From the NCBI RefSeq assembly GCF_004791165.1, contig NZ_SRUZ01000002.1, positions 372,001 through 436,000 of the forward strand: DNA of 64,000 nt, written 5' to 3'. Under the pieces are notes generated by a model. That model made no database searches, had not been told where the DNA came from, and worked only from the letters and a program-made list of their open reading frames with translations. The number at the start of each line of letters is the position of its first letter. Within the stretch, counting starts at the first letter, position 1. Shown in pieces: positions 28,853-36,932 of the stretch. Made by a program: the position numbers and the translations under genes. This DNA comes from Mesorhizobium sp. M8A.F.Ca.ET.218.01.1.1 (GTDB taxonomy: Bacteria; Pseudomonadota; Alphaproteobacteria; Rhizobiales; Rhizobiaceae).

Positions 28853-29472
28853 CAGCCGAACTTTCCGAGGGGCCAATAGCGCCGCAGATGCGTCCAATCG
28901 GACCACTGATACCCGCGAGCGAGCTCGAAACCTGGCACAGCGCCGCGCAAGCGCTTGCCGCGGCAGAACGGCATCGGCAGCGCGTTCGAAACTGGGCACG
29001 CGCCGTTTACCAGCGGGCGTGGGTGCGCGGCCACATGGAGGGCTCGAATGCAGGCACCGAGGAGATGGCAGGGCTGATTGCGGAGACAATCTCCGAAATC
29101 GCGCGACGAAAGGCGGCTCTGGAGCAGGAATTGCCGCAGCTCGTGATGGAAATATTGAGCGATCTTATCGGCGCTTTCGATCCGGGCGAGCTACTGGTGA
29201 GGGCTGTTCGTCACGCCATAGAGTGTCAATACAGCGGCGCCGAAGTTTGCCTTCATGTTTCTCCCATGCAAGTCGACATGCTTGCACGAGAGTTTGCTCG
29301 ATGCGACGGCCAGGATGGTCGACCAAGGGTGCGGATCGAGCCCGACCCGACGTTGTCGCCGCAACGGTGCGTGCTGTGGAGCGAGTACGGCAATGTCGAC
29401 CTGGGACTTGACGCCCAGATGCGCGCGCTGCGCCTTGGTTTCGGGACGCTATGTGAAAAAGGCGAGCTATGA
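28849..29472 (+). CDS. rhcL: RhcL (NolV), ATPase stator
   Basis: YscL/FliH-family peripheral protein that binds and regulates the RhcN ATPase. 207 residues. The N-terminal half is helical (WHSAAQALAAAERHRQR...), and the C-terminal half has the conserved ISEIARRKAALEQELPQLV and VRIEPDPTLSPQRCVLWSE stretches. Coupled on both sides: ATGA overlap with nolU and with rhcN. Confidence 0.94.
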   Translation: MTAELSEGPIAPQMRPIGPLIPASELETWHSAAQALAAAERHRQRVRNWARAVYQRAWVRGHMEGSNAGTEEMAGLIAETISEIARRKAALEQELPQLVMEILSDLIGAFDPGELLVRAVRHAIECQYSGAEVCLHVSPMQVDMLAREFARCDGQDGRPRVRIEPDPTLSPQRCVLWSEYGNVDLGLDAQMRALRLGFGTLCEKGEL

Positions 29473-30827
29473 GAAAGCCCGTCCCAGAACATAACGCTGA
29501 CGCCGACACTCGAGCTCTCGTTCCAGCAATCTCGTCTTTGAGGGCTGCGGCCAAGCGAATTGACACGCGTGCGGTGCGCGGTCGGATCACGCGGGCTATC
29601 GGCACACTGGTTCATGCCGTCTTGCCAGATACTCGTATTGGGGAACTTTGCCTCCTAGAGGACCCGCGAACCGGGCTGTCGCTCGAGGCCGAGGTGATCG
29701 GCCTGTCGGGTGATGGTGTATTGCTGACACCGATCGGGGACTTGGTGGGCCTATCCAGCCGCGCAGAGGTCGTGGCCACTGGCCGAATGCGTGAGGTGCC
29801 CGTCGGCGGCGATTTGCTCGGTCGCGTGATCGACAGTCGTTGCCGCCCATTGGACGGCAAAGGCGAAATCAAGACCGTCGAAACTCGGCCCCTGCATGGC
29901 AGAGCCCCCAATCCGATGACGAGGCGCATGATTGAGCGGCCATTCCCGCTTGGGGTCCGTGTCCTCGATGGTCTGCTGACGTGCGGCGAGGGCCAGCGGA
30001 TCGGGATTTATGGCGAGCCAGGTGGTGGCAAGTCGACGCTGTTGTCACAGATCGTAAAGGGTGCCGCCGCTGACGTCGTCATAGTGGCGCTCATAGGCGA
30101 ACGTGGACGGGAAGTTCGTGAATTCATCGAAAGGAATCTTGGTGAAGAGGGCCTTCTCCGTACGGTCGTCGTGGTTGAAACCTCCGACCGCTCGGCGGTG
30201 GAGCGTGCGCAATGCGCTCCAATGGCGACTGCGCTCGCGGAATATTTTCGCGATCAGGGCCTACGCGTTGCTCTCATGCTGGATTCGCTGACGCGCTTCT
30301 GCCGCGCTATGCGCGAAATAGGCCTTGCTGCGGGTGAGCCGCCGACGCGACGGGGCTTTCCTCCTTCCGTTTTTGGCATGCTGCCAGGCCTGCTCGAGCG
30401 CGCCGGCATGGGTGAGCGGGGCTCAATCACGGCCTTCTATACGGTGCTTGTAGAGGGTGATGGCACGGGTGATCCAATCGCCGAGGAATCGCGTGGTATT
30501 CTCGATGGCCATGTCATCCTCTCACGCGCTATTGCGGCGCGATCGCATTTCCCCGCTATTGATGTGCTGCAGAGTCGCAGCCGCGTCATGGATGCAGTCG
30601 TTTCGGGGACACATCGCAAGGCAGCATCCATTTTCCGCGAGCTCCTATCGCGCTATGCCGAGACCGAGTTCTTGATCAATGTTGGCGAATACAAGCCAGG
30701 TGGAGATCCCCTGACTGACCGGGCCGTCGCGTCAATCGACGAACTGAGGGAGTTTCTGCGCCAGAGCGAAGATGACGCGTCAGATTTCGAGGAGACGGTC
30801 GCATGGATGTCGCGTCTGACCGCGTGA
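29469..30827 (+). CDS. rhcN: RhcN, T3SS ATPase
   Basis: Hexameric ATPase that unfolds substrates and strips chaperones at the export gate. 452 residues. Walker A GEPGGGKST at residues 182-190, the signature ALIGERGREVREF at 207-219, Walker B in ALMLDSLTRF, and GFPPSVFGMLPGLLERAG typical of FliI/YscN. Full length. Overlaps rhcL by 4 bases at its start and rhcZ by 25 at its end. Confidence 0.98.
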   Translation: MRKPVPEHNADADTRALVPAISSLRAAAKRIDTRAVRGRITRAIGTLVHAVLPDTRIGELCLLEDPRTGLSLEAEVIGLSGDGVLLTPIGDLVGLSSRAEVVATGRMREVPVGGDLLGRVIDSRCRPLDGKGEIKTVETRPLHGRAPNPMTRRMIERPFPLGVRVLDGLLTCGEGQRIGIYGEPGGGKSTLLSQIVKGAAADVVIVALIGERGREVREFIERNLGEEGLLRTVVVVETSDRSAVERAQCAPMATALAEYFRDQGLRVALMLDSLTRFCRAMREIGLAAGEPPTRRGFPPSVFGMLPGLLERAGMGERGSITAFYTVLVEGDGTGDPIAEESRGILDGHVILSRAIAARSHFPAIDVLQSRSRVMDAVVSGTHRKAASIFRELLSRYAETEFLINVGEYKPGGDPLTDRAVASIDELREFLRQSEDDASDFEETVAWMSRLTA

Positions 30828-31315
30828 ACTGGGTTCAGTCTTCGAGGTTACGGCTTCTGAAGGAAATGCAAGAGCGTCGTGCCCTTGGCGAGCTGTCCAA
30901 GAAGGAAGCCCAGCGCGATGTGGCCGCCTCAGCCGTACAAAATGCCTCTAGGGAGCTTGCAATGATACAGCAACATTGTTCAAGAAAAGAAGCAGCGCTC
31001 TATCAGCATCTGATGTCACTCGACAACTTGTCTAGCGCAGCGCTCGACCGTCACCGCCTTCACACTGAACAGCTTGCCGCTGAGATCAATTCCAGACGGC
31101 AGATGCTTGATGATACCCAAATCGCTCAAGAGGAGGCTGAGATGGCGGCGTCCAGGACGAGGGAGCTATGGGTCATATGTTCGGCGGCAAGGGACAAATG
31201 GCAACAAATCGAGGACGACGTGCGGCGCGCCGTCGAGACTCATTCGGAGGCCGCAGCCGAGATCGAGGCCGACGATGAGATACTGCTGAAATATGCGAGG
31301 GGGTCGCTTGCCTAA
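30803..31315 (+). CDS. rhcZ: RhcZ (y4yJ), YscO-like stalk protein
   Basis: 170 residues, almost wholly charged alpha-helix (KEMQERRALGELSKKEAQRD, then RQMLDDTQIAQEEAEMAASR), as expected of the coiled-coil stalk placed between ATPase and export gate in SctO/FliJ proteins. The assignment rests on helical character and position between rhcN and rhcQ; sequence conservation is low in this family. Begins inside the last codons of rhcN. Confidence 0.87.
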   Translation: MDVASDRVNWVQSSRLRLLKEMQERRALGELSKKEAQRDVAASAVQNASRELAMIQQHCSRKEAALYQHLMSLDNLSSAALDRHRLHTEQLAAEINSRRQMLDDTQIAQEEAEMAASRTRELWVICSAARDKWQQIEDDVRRAVETHSEAAAEIEADDEILLKYARGSLA

Positions 31316-31368
31316 ATGCCGCGCAACCGGATCCGACGGTCGCAAGAGGTCGTCCGAATGACACGACC

Positions 31369-32433
31369 GTGCAGTCTTTGATAGGCGCTGCGGTCACACC
31401 CGCCATGTTCGAACCAGTTCTGAAACTGTCCCGCACGGTTGTCTCGTGGCTCAATGATACAGGAGCGCCGCGCACGCCGTTTCAAAGCCGGATCAACGAG
31501 GTGCCGCTATCGGTGCGAACGGCAGGGCTTGTCTGGCAGCAGGAACCTGCTGCCATTCCGATGCTTGACTGCGTCTGGAGAGTGGGAGCCGAAACGGTCA
31601 TCTTGTCACTGTCGCGCCCGCTCGTAGAGGAGTTCATCACGACAGTGCAGAACGGCTTGGCCTTCCCTTCCGAGCCAACTGCTTCGCTAATTCTCGAACT
31701 CGCTCTGGAGCCGCTTGTCACTCGACTGGAGGAGACGACGCGTCTGAACGTGCAACTCGTGCGGGTATGCGAAGCCACGATGCTGGCTCCTCATCTTGAA
31801 CTCGACATCATTTTCGGCGCGGTCAAGGGCAAGGGCCGTCTATTCCTGTTCACGCCTCTTGACGGCTTAGTACCGCCTGCGTTTCGCGCGCTAGGCGAAC
31901 TGCTTGCCCAGTTGCCGCGGCAGCTGGGCGGGCTGCCTCCAGAGCTCCCGCTCATTGTTGCAGGAGAGGTCGGCACGCTTCGCCTTCCTGCGGCGCTTCT
32001 TCGAAGCGCATGTGTCGGTGATGCATTGTTGCCCGATATTGCGCCGTTCGGCCGCGGCCAGATCACCCTAGCTGTCGGCCAGTTGTGCGCCGAGGCGGAT
32101 CTTGACGGCGATGAATTAATCTTGCGGGGGCCTTTCCGCCCGCGACCGTGTCCTTTGGAGAGTGCGCATATGACACAACCCGGATCGCAACTGGAGCTTA
32201 CTAAGGATCTCGACGATGTCGAGATCGTGCTTGTCTTTGAATGCGGCCGCTGGCCTATTTCTCTTGGGGAATTAAGAAGTGCCGGCGAAGGGCATATTTT
32301 TGAACTTGGATGGCCGATCGACGGCCCGGTCGACATAGTGGCCAATGGTCAGCGTATCGGGCGTGGCGACATTGTCCGCATCGGAGAAGAGCTGGGCATC
32401 AGGCTCCGTGGCGGGTTTGCATGCAATGAGTGA
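31369..32433 (+). CDS. rhcQ: RhcQ (y4yK), T3SS cytoplasmic ring protein
   Basis: SctQ/FliM-FliN family protein of the sorting platform. 354 residues. The C-terminal SpoA domain is clear from about residue 275 (LTKDLDDVEIVLVFECGRWP, then ANGQRIGRGDIVRIGEELGI). The start is GTG at 31369, 53 bases after rhcZ; no in-frame ATG or other start lies between. Its stop overlaps the rhcR start. Confidence 0.92.
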   Translation: MQSLIGAAVTPAMFEPVLKLSRTVVSWLNDTGAPRTPFQSRINEVPLSVRTAGLVWQQEPAAIPMLDCVWRVGAETVILSLSRPLVEEFITTVQNGLAFPSEPTASLILELALEPLVTRLEETTRLNVQLVRVCEATMLAPHLELDIIFGAVKGKGRLFLFTPLDGLVPPAFRALGELLAQLPRQLGGLPPELPLIVAGEVGTLRLPAALLRSACVGDALLPDIAPFGRGQITLAVGQLCAEADLDGDELILRGPFRPRPCPLESAHMTQPGSQLELTKDLDDVEIVLVFECGRWPISLGELRSAGEGHIFELGWPIDGPVDIVANGQRIGRGDIVRIGEELGIRLRGGFACNE

Positions 32434-33091
32434 AGCTCAGCCGACAATCCTGGCGCTTCTTGCGGTTACCGCCGGACTCGGTCTGCTGGTTTTAGCAGTT
32501 GCCACGACAACGGCCTTTGTAAAGGTATCAATTGTTCTTTTCCTCGTCCGCAATGCGCTCGGGACCCAGACCATACCACCCAATGTGGTGCTGTACGCCG
32601 CGGCGATGATCCTCACTATGTTCGTTAGTGCGCCCGTTGCTGAGCAGACCTATGACCGCATGTCGGATCCCAAGCTCCACTATCAGACATTCGACGACTG
32701 GGTAAGCGCCGCTAAAGCCGGAAGTGAGCCCTTGCGCGAGCATCTCAAGAAATTCACAAATGAAGAGCAGCGGCGATTTTTCCTATCTTCGACAGAAAAG
32801 GTCTGGCCAGAGGAAATGCACGCTGCAGCCACGCCTGATGACTTTGCAATACTTGTACCATCTTTCTTGCTATCAGAATTGAAGCGCGGATTTGAGATGG
32901 GATTTCTACTTTATCTGCCTTTTATTGTTATAGATCTGATAGTGACAACTATCTTGATGGCAATGGGTATGTCGATGGTCTCACCAACTGTTATATCTGT
33001 CCCGTTCAAGATCTTTTTGTTTGTTGCCATTGATGGTTGGTCAAAATTGATGCATGGGCTTGTGCTGAGTTATACGTTACCGGGAGGCTGA
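32426..33091 (+). CDS. rhcR: RhcR, T3SS export gate protein
   Basis: SctR/FliP family. 221 residues with four hydrophobic segments; VATTTAFVKVSIVLFLVRNALGTQ (conserved first half), then a polar periplasmic domain, then GFLLYLPFIVIDLIVTTILMAMGM and SPTVISVPFKIFLF, all hallmark stretches. The ATG at 32426 overlaps the rhcQ stop by 8 bases; the longer open frame upstream lies inside rhcQ and is not used. Confidence 0.97.
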   Translation: MSEAQPTILALLAVTAGLGLLVLAVATTTAFVKVSIVLFLVRNALGTQTIPPNVVLYAAAMILTMFVSAPVAEQTYDRMSDPKLHYQTFDDWVSAAKAGSEPLREHLKKFTNEEQRRFFLSSTEKVWPEEMHAAATPDDFAILVPSFLLSELKRGFEMGFLLYLPFIVIDLIVTTILMAMGMSMVSPTVISVPFKIFLFVAIDGWSKLMHGLVLSYTLPGG

Positions 33092-33093
33092 TC

Positions 33094-33369
33094 ATCACTG
33101 AATCCAGCATCATTACTCTTATGAGCCAATCACTGGTGGTTTTCATGATCTGGATTCTACCGCCGCTCATTGCATCAGTGGTTGTCGGCCTCGTTATCGG
33201 CATCCTCCAGGCGGCGACGCAGATCCAGGATGAAAGCTTGCCGCTCACCGTGAAGCTTCTGGTCGTTGTCGCGGTGATTGGGCTGTTTGCTCCTGTGCTA
33301 AGCGCCCCGCTCATAGAGCTAGCCGATCAGATCTTCACCGAGTTTCCCGCAATGACACTTAGCTACTAG
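33094..33369 (+). CDS. rhcS: RhcS, T3SS export gate protein, non-standard start
   Basis: SctS/FliQ family; 91 residues from 33094. Two membrane helices ([23 protein letters not shown] and [21 protein letters not shown]) and the central [13 protein letters not shown] are diagnostic. At the place of the expected start (before [13 protein letters not shown]) the codon is ATC, 6 bases after GGGAGG; a CTG at 33088 overlaps the rhcR stop. The nearest ordinary start is ATG 33121, which would remove the N-terminal nine residues. An upstream TTG at 33037 lies deep in rhcR. Confidence 0.88.
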   Translation: MTESSIITLMSQSLVVFMIWILPPLIASVVVGLVIGILQAATQIQDESLPLTVKLLVVVAVIGLFAPVLSAPLIELADQIFTEFPAMTLSY

Positions 33370-33377
33370 TCCTCCCC

Positions 33378-34196
33378 ATGGACGCGCTATCGGCCGATAT
33401 TCAAATTCTGATCCAGACGGCTCTCGAACTCGTCGTTGCGGCAGGTCTTGGGGCAGCCCGCGCGATGGGCATCATGCTGATCTTTCCCGTATTCACACGC
33501 TCGCAGATCAGTGGGCTGATCCGGGGCTGTTTGGCTGTTGGCTTCGCACTACCATGCCTGGCACACGTCAGCGGCGGATTGCCGGCGCTGGATTCTGATA
33601 CACGCCTGATCCAGCTAACCCTGCTCGGATTCAAGGAAGTTTTTGTCGGTGTACTCCTTGGCACTTTTCTTGGCATTCCGCTTTGGGGCCTTCAGGCTGC
33701 CGGGGAGCTTATCGACAACCAACGCGGCATCAGCAGCCCGACCGCTTCGGCCGATCCCGCGACGAACAGTCAGGCTTCCGCGATGGGCGTTTTTCTGGGG
33801 ATCACTGCGATTGCCATATTCGTCGGATCAGGAGGCCTGGAAACTTTGATCAGTGTCCTGTACCGCAGCTACTTGATTTGGCCGGTGTATCAGTTTCACC
33901 CGACACTGAGCGGGCCAGGAGCAATGGAGTTGTTGGGGCTTCTCGACAGCATAATGCGCACGGCATTATTGGTATCGGGGCCTGTCGTGTTCTTCCTGAT
34001 ACTGATTGATATATCGATGATGCTGCTGCGTCGCTTTGCCCCGCAATTTAAGGCGAGCCAACTGTCTCCGGCAATCAAGAACATTGTCTTTCCAGTTCTC
34101 ATGGTCACCTACGCTGCCTATCTGGTGGAGAGCATGAAACTGGAGGTCACACGTGCCAACGGCGTGCTGGAGTGGTTCGACAAATTGCTGCCATGA
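33378..34196 (+). CDS. rhcT: RhcT, T3SS export gate protein
   Basis: SctT/FliR family. 272 residues with about six to eight membrane helices. [19 protein letters not shown] near the N terminus, [20 protein letters not shown], and the conserved [20 protein letters not shown] loop are characteristic. 8 bases after rhcS; ATGA overlap with rhcU. Confidence 0.97.
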   Translation: MDALSADIQILIQTALELVVAAGLGAARAMGIMLIFPVFTRSQISGLIRGCLAVGFALPCLAHVSGGLPALDSDTRLIQLTLLGFKEVFVGVLLGTFLGIPLWGLQAAGELIDNQRGISSPTASADPATNSQASAMGVFLGITAIAIFVGSGGLETLISVLYRSYLIWPVYQFHPTLSGPGAMELLGLLDSIMRTALLVSGPVVFFLILIDISMMLLRRFAPQFKASQLSPAIKNIVFPVLMVTYAAYLVESMKLEVTRANGVLEWFDKLLP

Positions 34197-35230
34197 GCGA
34201 CACAAGTGAAGAGAAGACACACGCCGCCAGCCCGAAGAAGTTAAGTGAAGCGCGCAAAAAAGGACAGCTGCCACGTAGCTCCGATTTCGTCCGCGCGGTC
34301 GGGACTTGCGCTGGGCTCGGCTACCTTTGGCTAAGAGGCAGCGTGATCGAGGACAAATGCCGGGAAGCGCTCCTATTAGCCACCAAGTTGCAGAGCCTAC
34401 CTTTCGATACCGCGGTGCCGCAGGCATTGGTTGTGCTCGTCCAACTCACCGTCGCGGCTGTTGGCCCGCTGCTTGGAACCCTCGTCGCCGCGGTGATTTT
34501 GGCCAGCCTGCTAGCCAATGGTGGATTTGTCTTCTCTCTGGAGCCGATGAAGCTCAGCTTTAAGAAAATTGACCCCTTTGAAGGGCTGAAGCGCTTGGGG
34601 TCTGCTCGTTCCATGGTCGAAGTCTGCAAGACCATGTTCAAGGTATTGGTTCTCAGCGCAACCTTTTCCATTGTCCTTCTCGGGATGTGGAAGACAATGG
34701 TCCCTCTGCCGATCTGCGGCATGGGCTGTGTTGGCCTCATCTTTATGGAGACAAAATTGCTGATGGGAATTGGCGCCGGCGCACTGCTGGTCGGCGGACT
34801 GATCGATCTCCTGCTCCAGCGCGCGTTGTATCTGCGCGAAATGCGCATGACCAATACCGAAGTGACGCGCGAGTCGAAGGATCAGCAAGGAGCGCCAGAG
34901 TTGAAAGGTGAACAGCGTCGCATCCGCGAGGAGGCGGCCGACGAGCCTGCGCTTGGCGTGCATCGCGCCACGCTGGTCTTAACAGGAAGGGCGGTCCTGA
35001 TCGGTCTGCGTTACGTTCGCGGTGAAACCGGGGTGCCGTTCTTAGTTTGCCGTGCCGAAGGTGAGCGCGTTTCACATGTGTTGAGTGAGGCGCGGGCACT
35101 ACGCCTGACGATCGTCCATGACCATGTCTTAGCGCGTCAGCTGATAAGCACTACAAAACTCGGCCACGCGGTTCCTATGCAATATTTCCAGCCTGTCGCG
35201 AAAGCATTCTTTGCCGCAGGCTTGGCCTAG
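34193..35230 (+). CDS. rhcU: RhcU, T3SS switch protein lacking the NPTH motif
   Basis: SctU/FlhB family; controls substrate switching at the export gate. 345 residues: [24 protein letters not shown] (N-terminal family motif), four membrane helices (about residues 35-210), and a cytoplasmic domain ending [16 protein letters not shown] and [14 protein letters not shown]. The usual autocleavage motif NPTH is absent: residues 262-269 read VLTGRAVL where VITNPTHYAI is expected, one residue short. ATG 34193 overlaps rhcT by 4 bases. Last gene of the nolB operon. Confidence 0.95.
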   Translation: MSDTSEEKTHAASPKKLSEARKKGQLPRSSDFVRAVGTCAGLGYLWLRGSVIEDKCREALLLATKLQSLPFDTAVPQALVVLVQLTVAAVGPLLGTLVAAVILASLLANGGFVFSLEPMKLSFKKIDPFEGLKRLGSARSMVEVCKTMFKVLVLSATFSIVLLGMWKTMVPLPICGMGCVGLIFMETKLLMGIGAGALLVGGLIDLLLQRALYLREMRMTNTEVTRESKDQQGAPELKGEQRRIREEAADEPALGVHRATLVLTGRAVLIGLRYVRGETGVPFLVCRAEGERVSHVLSEARALRLTIVHDHVLARQLISTTKLGHAVPMQYFQPVAKAFFAAGLA

Positions 35231-35586
35231 TCATTGGAAGTCCACGACTGCCCAGTTCAAAACTGACCTGGCTCCATGCTAGTGGCAAATGTCGGCTGGC
35301 CATCCGTGCCCCAGTGTCTCTGCCAGGCCAACCGCGCAACCGCGGGCCTGGGGCAATCACTCCCCTCGGATCTGCCACCCAGCAACTACGGCAAGTCCTC
35401 CGGGCATGACCTTGCAGCCTCTGCTGGCCGGTGCGTGGCGCAGTCCGAGGTTTTGAGGCCGGCAGTGCGGATTTGATTGGTGCAGCCGTTGGAATGCCCT
35501 CGTCAGCTAGTCGTCAACTAAGCGCCCTATGTTGAACAGCCGTGCTAACTTGAGCTCGGTTGCGAAACATAGGAGTACGAATCGTC
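35231..35586 (+). other. Intergenic between rhcU and nopP
   Basis: Holds the nopP tts box at 35502-35529 and its leader. A 66-codon frame near its left end has no recognisable content. Confidence 0.5.
35502..35529 (+). promoter_or_regulatory. tts box of nopP
   Basis: Reads GTCAGCTAGTCGTCAACT, seven bases (AAGCGCC), then CTA; 58 bases upstream of the nopP ATG. The ends and central TCG match; TT and AAAG positions deviate in the same way as the box at 39836-39863, which it closely resembles. Confidence 0.88.
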
Positions 35587-36390
35587 ATGTATGGTCGAAT
35601 TGGTGGCTCATCCGATAGTTACCGCGCGCATAATGCCGGCGAGCAATCGGATGCAGGAAGCGAAGGGTTCGCGGACACATTTGCCCGAATGCACTTATCC
35701 GGATCGGAAGGTAGCGGCGCCTCATCATCGGCGGCTCCCCAAGCATACTCCCTCAATTCCCGACCTCCTGTGGTGGAGATCAACAGGACTTCCTTCAGGA
35801 GACAGGTGAGGCAATTTCATGGTGATGAAATCACGCACATCGCCGACAATCCTCAAGAGTATTCGGAGTTCGTATCGTCACGAGCCAGGCGCACCGCGGA
35901 CGTTGCTCAGCAATATGGCATCCGTCGAGATACGGAGCACGCGCGATATTTCAGTTACCAATTGGGAGACCGGAGTGCCGGACTGCTGAGAATGGAAGGC
36001 GGATTCAGCATGAACGAGTTCGAATCGGAAAGTTGGCGGGAACAATTTCCTGGTCGAACTGAGGTCACTTCCATAGTGGATCTTCAAGTCGCCCATCCGC
36101 TCGTCGAAAATGCGGGCGATATTCTGCTGGAGCATCAACTTCGGATAGACGGCGACCGACCGTTGCTGAATTGGCGTGCGGCTAATCCGGAAGCACAAGC
36201 GCGCGCGCAGACGATGGGGTTTGTTGAAGTGGATCATGGCGACCTGGTGCTTGACCCTACGCAGCATCCCGACAAATGGACGAAGAACAGTGCCGGTGAG
36301 TGGCAGCGTGCAGGCAAACCTCCACTCTATCTCCACAAAACCGAGGACAGCGACAGCAGCGATAGCGGGTCCGACGACGATTTCATGTGA
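35587..36390 (+). CDS. nopP: NopP, type III effector
   Basis: Secreted effector known in rhizobia to be phosphorylated by plant kinases and to influence host range. 267 residues from ATG 35587 (MYGRIGGSSDSYR, the NopP start), with AGGAG 11 bases upstream. No Sec signal; N-terminal 70 residues rich in Ser/Gly/Ala as usual for T3 secretion. Core motifs are RRQVRQFHGDEITHIADNP and TSIVDLQVAHPLVENAGDIL. The C terminus is a serine-aspartate tail (EDSDSSDSGSDDDF). Its own tts box makes it a separate TtsI target. Confidence 0.95.
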   Translation: MYGRIGGSSDSYRAHNAGEQSDAGSEGFADTFARMHLSGSEGSGASSSAAPQAYSLNSRPPVVEINRTSFRRQVRQFHGDEITHIADNPQEYSEFVSSRARRTADVAQQYGIRRDTEHARYFSYQLGDRSAGLLRMEGGFSMNEFESESWREQFPGRTEVTSIVDLQVAHPLVENAGDILLEHQLRIDGDRPLLNWRAANPEAQARAQTMGFVEVDHGDLVLDPTQHPDKWTKNSAGEWQRAGKPPLYLHKTEDSDSSDSGSDDDFM

Positions 36391-36932
36391 TTTGTCGACC
36401 CGCCGCCGAGCCTTGCAACTGGTGACGGTTGCAAGGCTGTTGGCAGTGAATGCTAATTGTCCGGCGACAGCCCCGCCTTAGCGCCAGCGCCGCCGAGCAA
36501 TCCAGCCCATCTCCCAGACAATAAACTGCGGATGCGCATCGTGGGTGCTTGCGAGCGGATTGTATTCGGGCCGGAACTCCGCCTCTTGGATACGAGCTCT
36601 CCCGAATCCAATTTTCTCCACCACACCGTTGGGTCGTTGCGATGCGCCGATCCCGATCGGATCGGCTATGCCTGCTCCGCGCTCGCAGGAAGACCTTCCG
36701 CCTCGATCTTGGCGGCGCGATCTCGGCGATAAGTTGGATGGGAGGCAAGATACGCCGCCACGTCAACAGCAGGTAACGCGACATCGCAAATCGGCCCTGA
36801 CGGTAGCCGATCGACTCCAATCGCCGGACCGCAACTCGCGCAGCGGCATTCGCGGTTTGGCCAGGAGAAATGCTCGCTGACTCACAGCGTGGCCGGCCGC
36901 ATTCTGCCCTAGACCCCAAAGTACGTGCCCTG
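36391..36932. other. Intergenic between convergent nopP and candidate effector genes
   Basis: 542 bases between two convergent genes. Apart from the nopP stem-loop it holds only broken frames; one minus-strand frame (RRLESIGYRQGRFAMSRYLL near 36830-36770) and another ending FIVWEMGWIARRRWR near 36480 look like gene debris, but I cannot name them. Confidence 0.4.
36409..36438 (+). terminator. Stem-loop after nopP
   Basis: Inverted repeat AGCCTTGCAAC - 8-base loop - GTTGCAAGGCT, an 11-bp perfect stem 18 bases after the nopP stop. Only a weak T-content follows, so termination is likely but not certain. Confidence 0.6.

Noticed and set aside
33037..33093. TTG 33037 as start of rhcS
   Set aside because: It would add 19 residues encoded inside rhcR with no ribosome site or family similarity.
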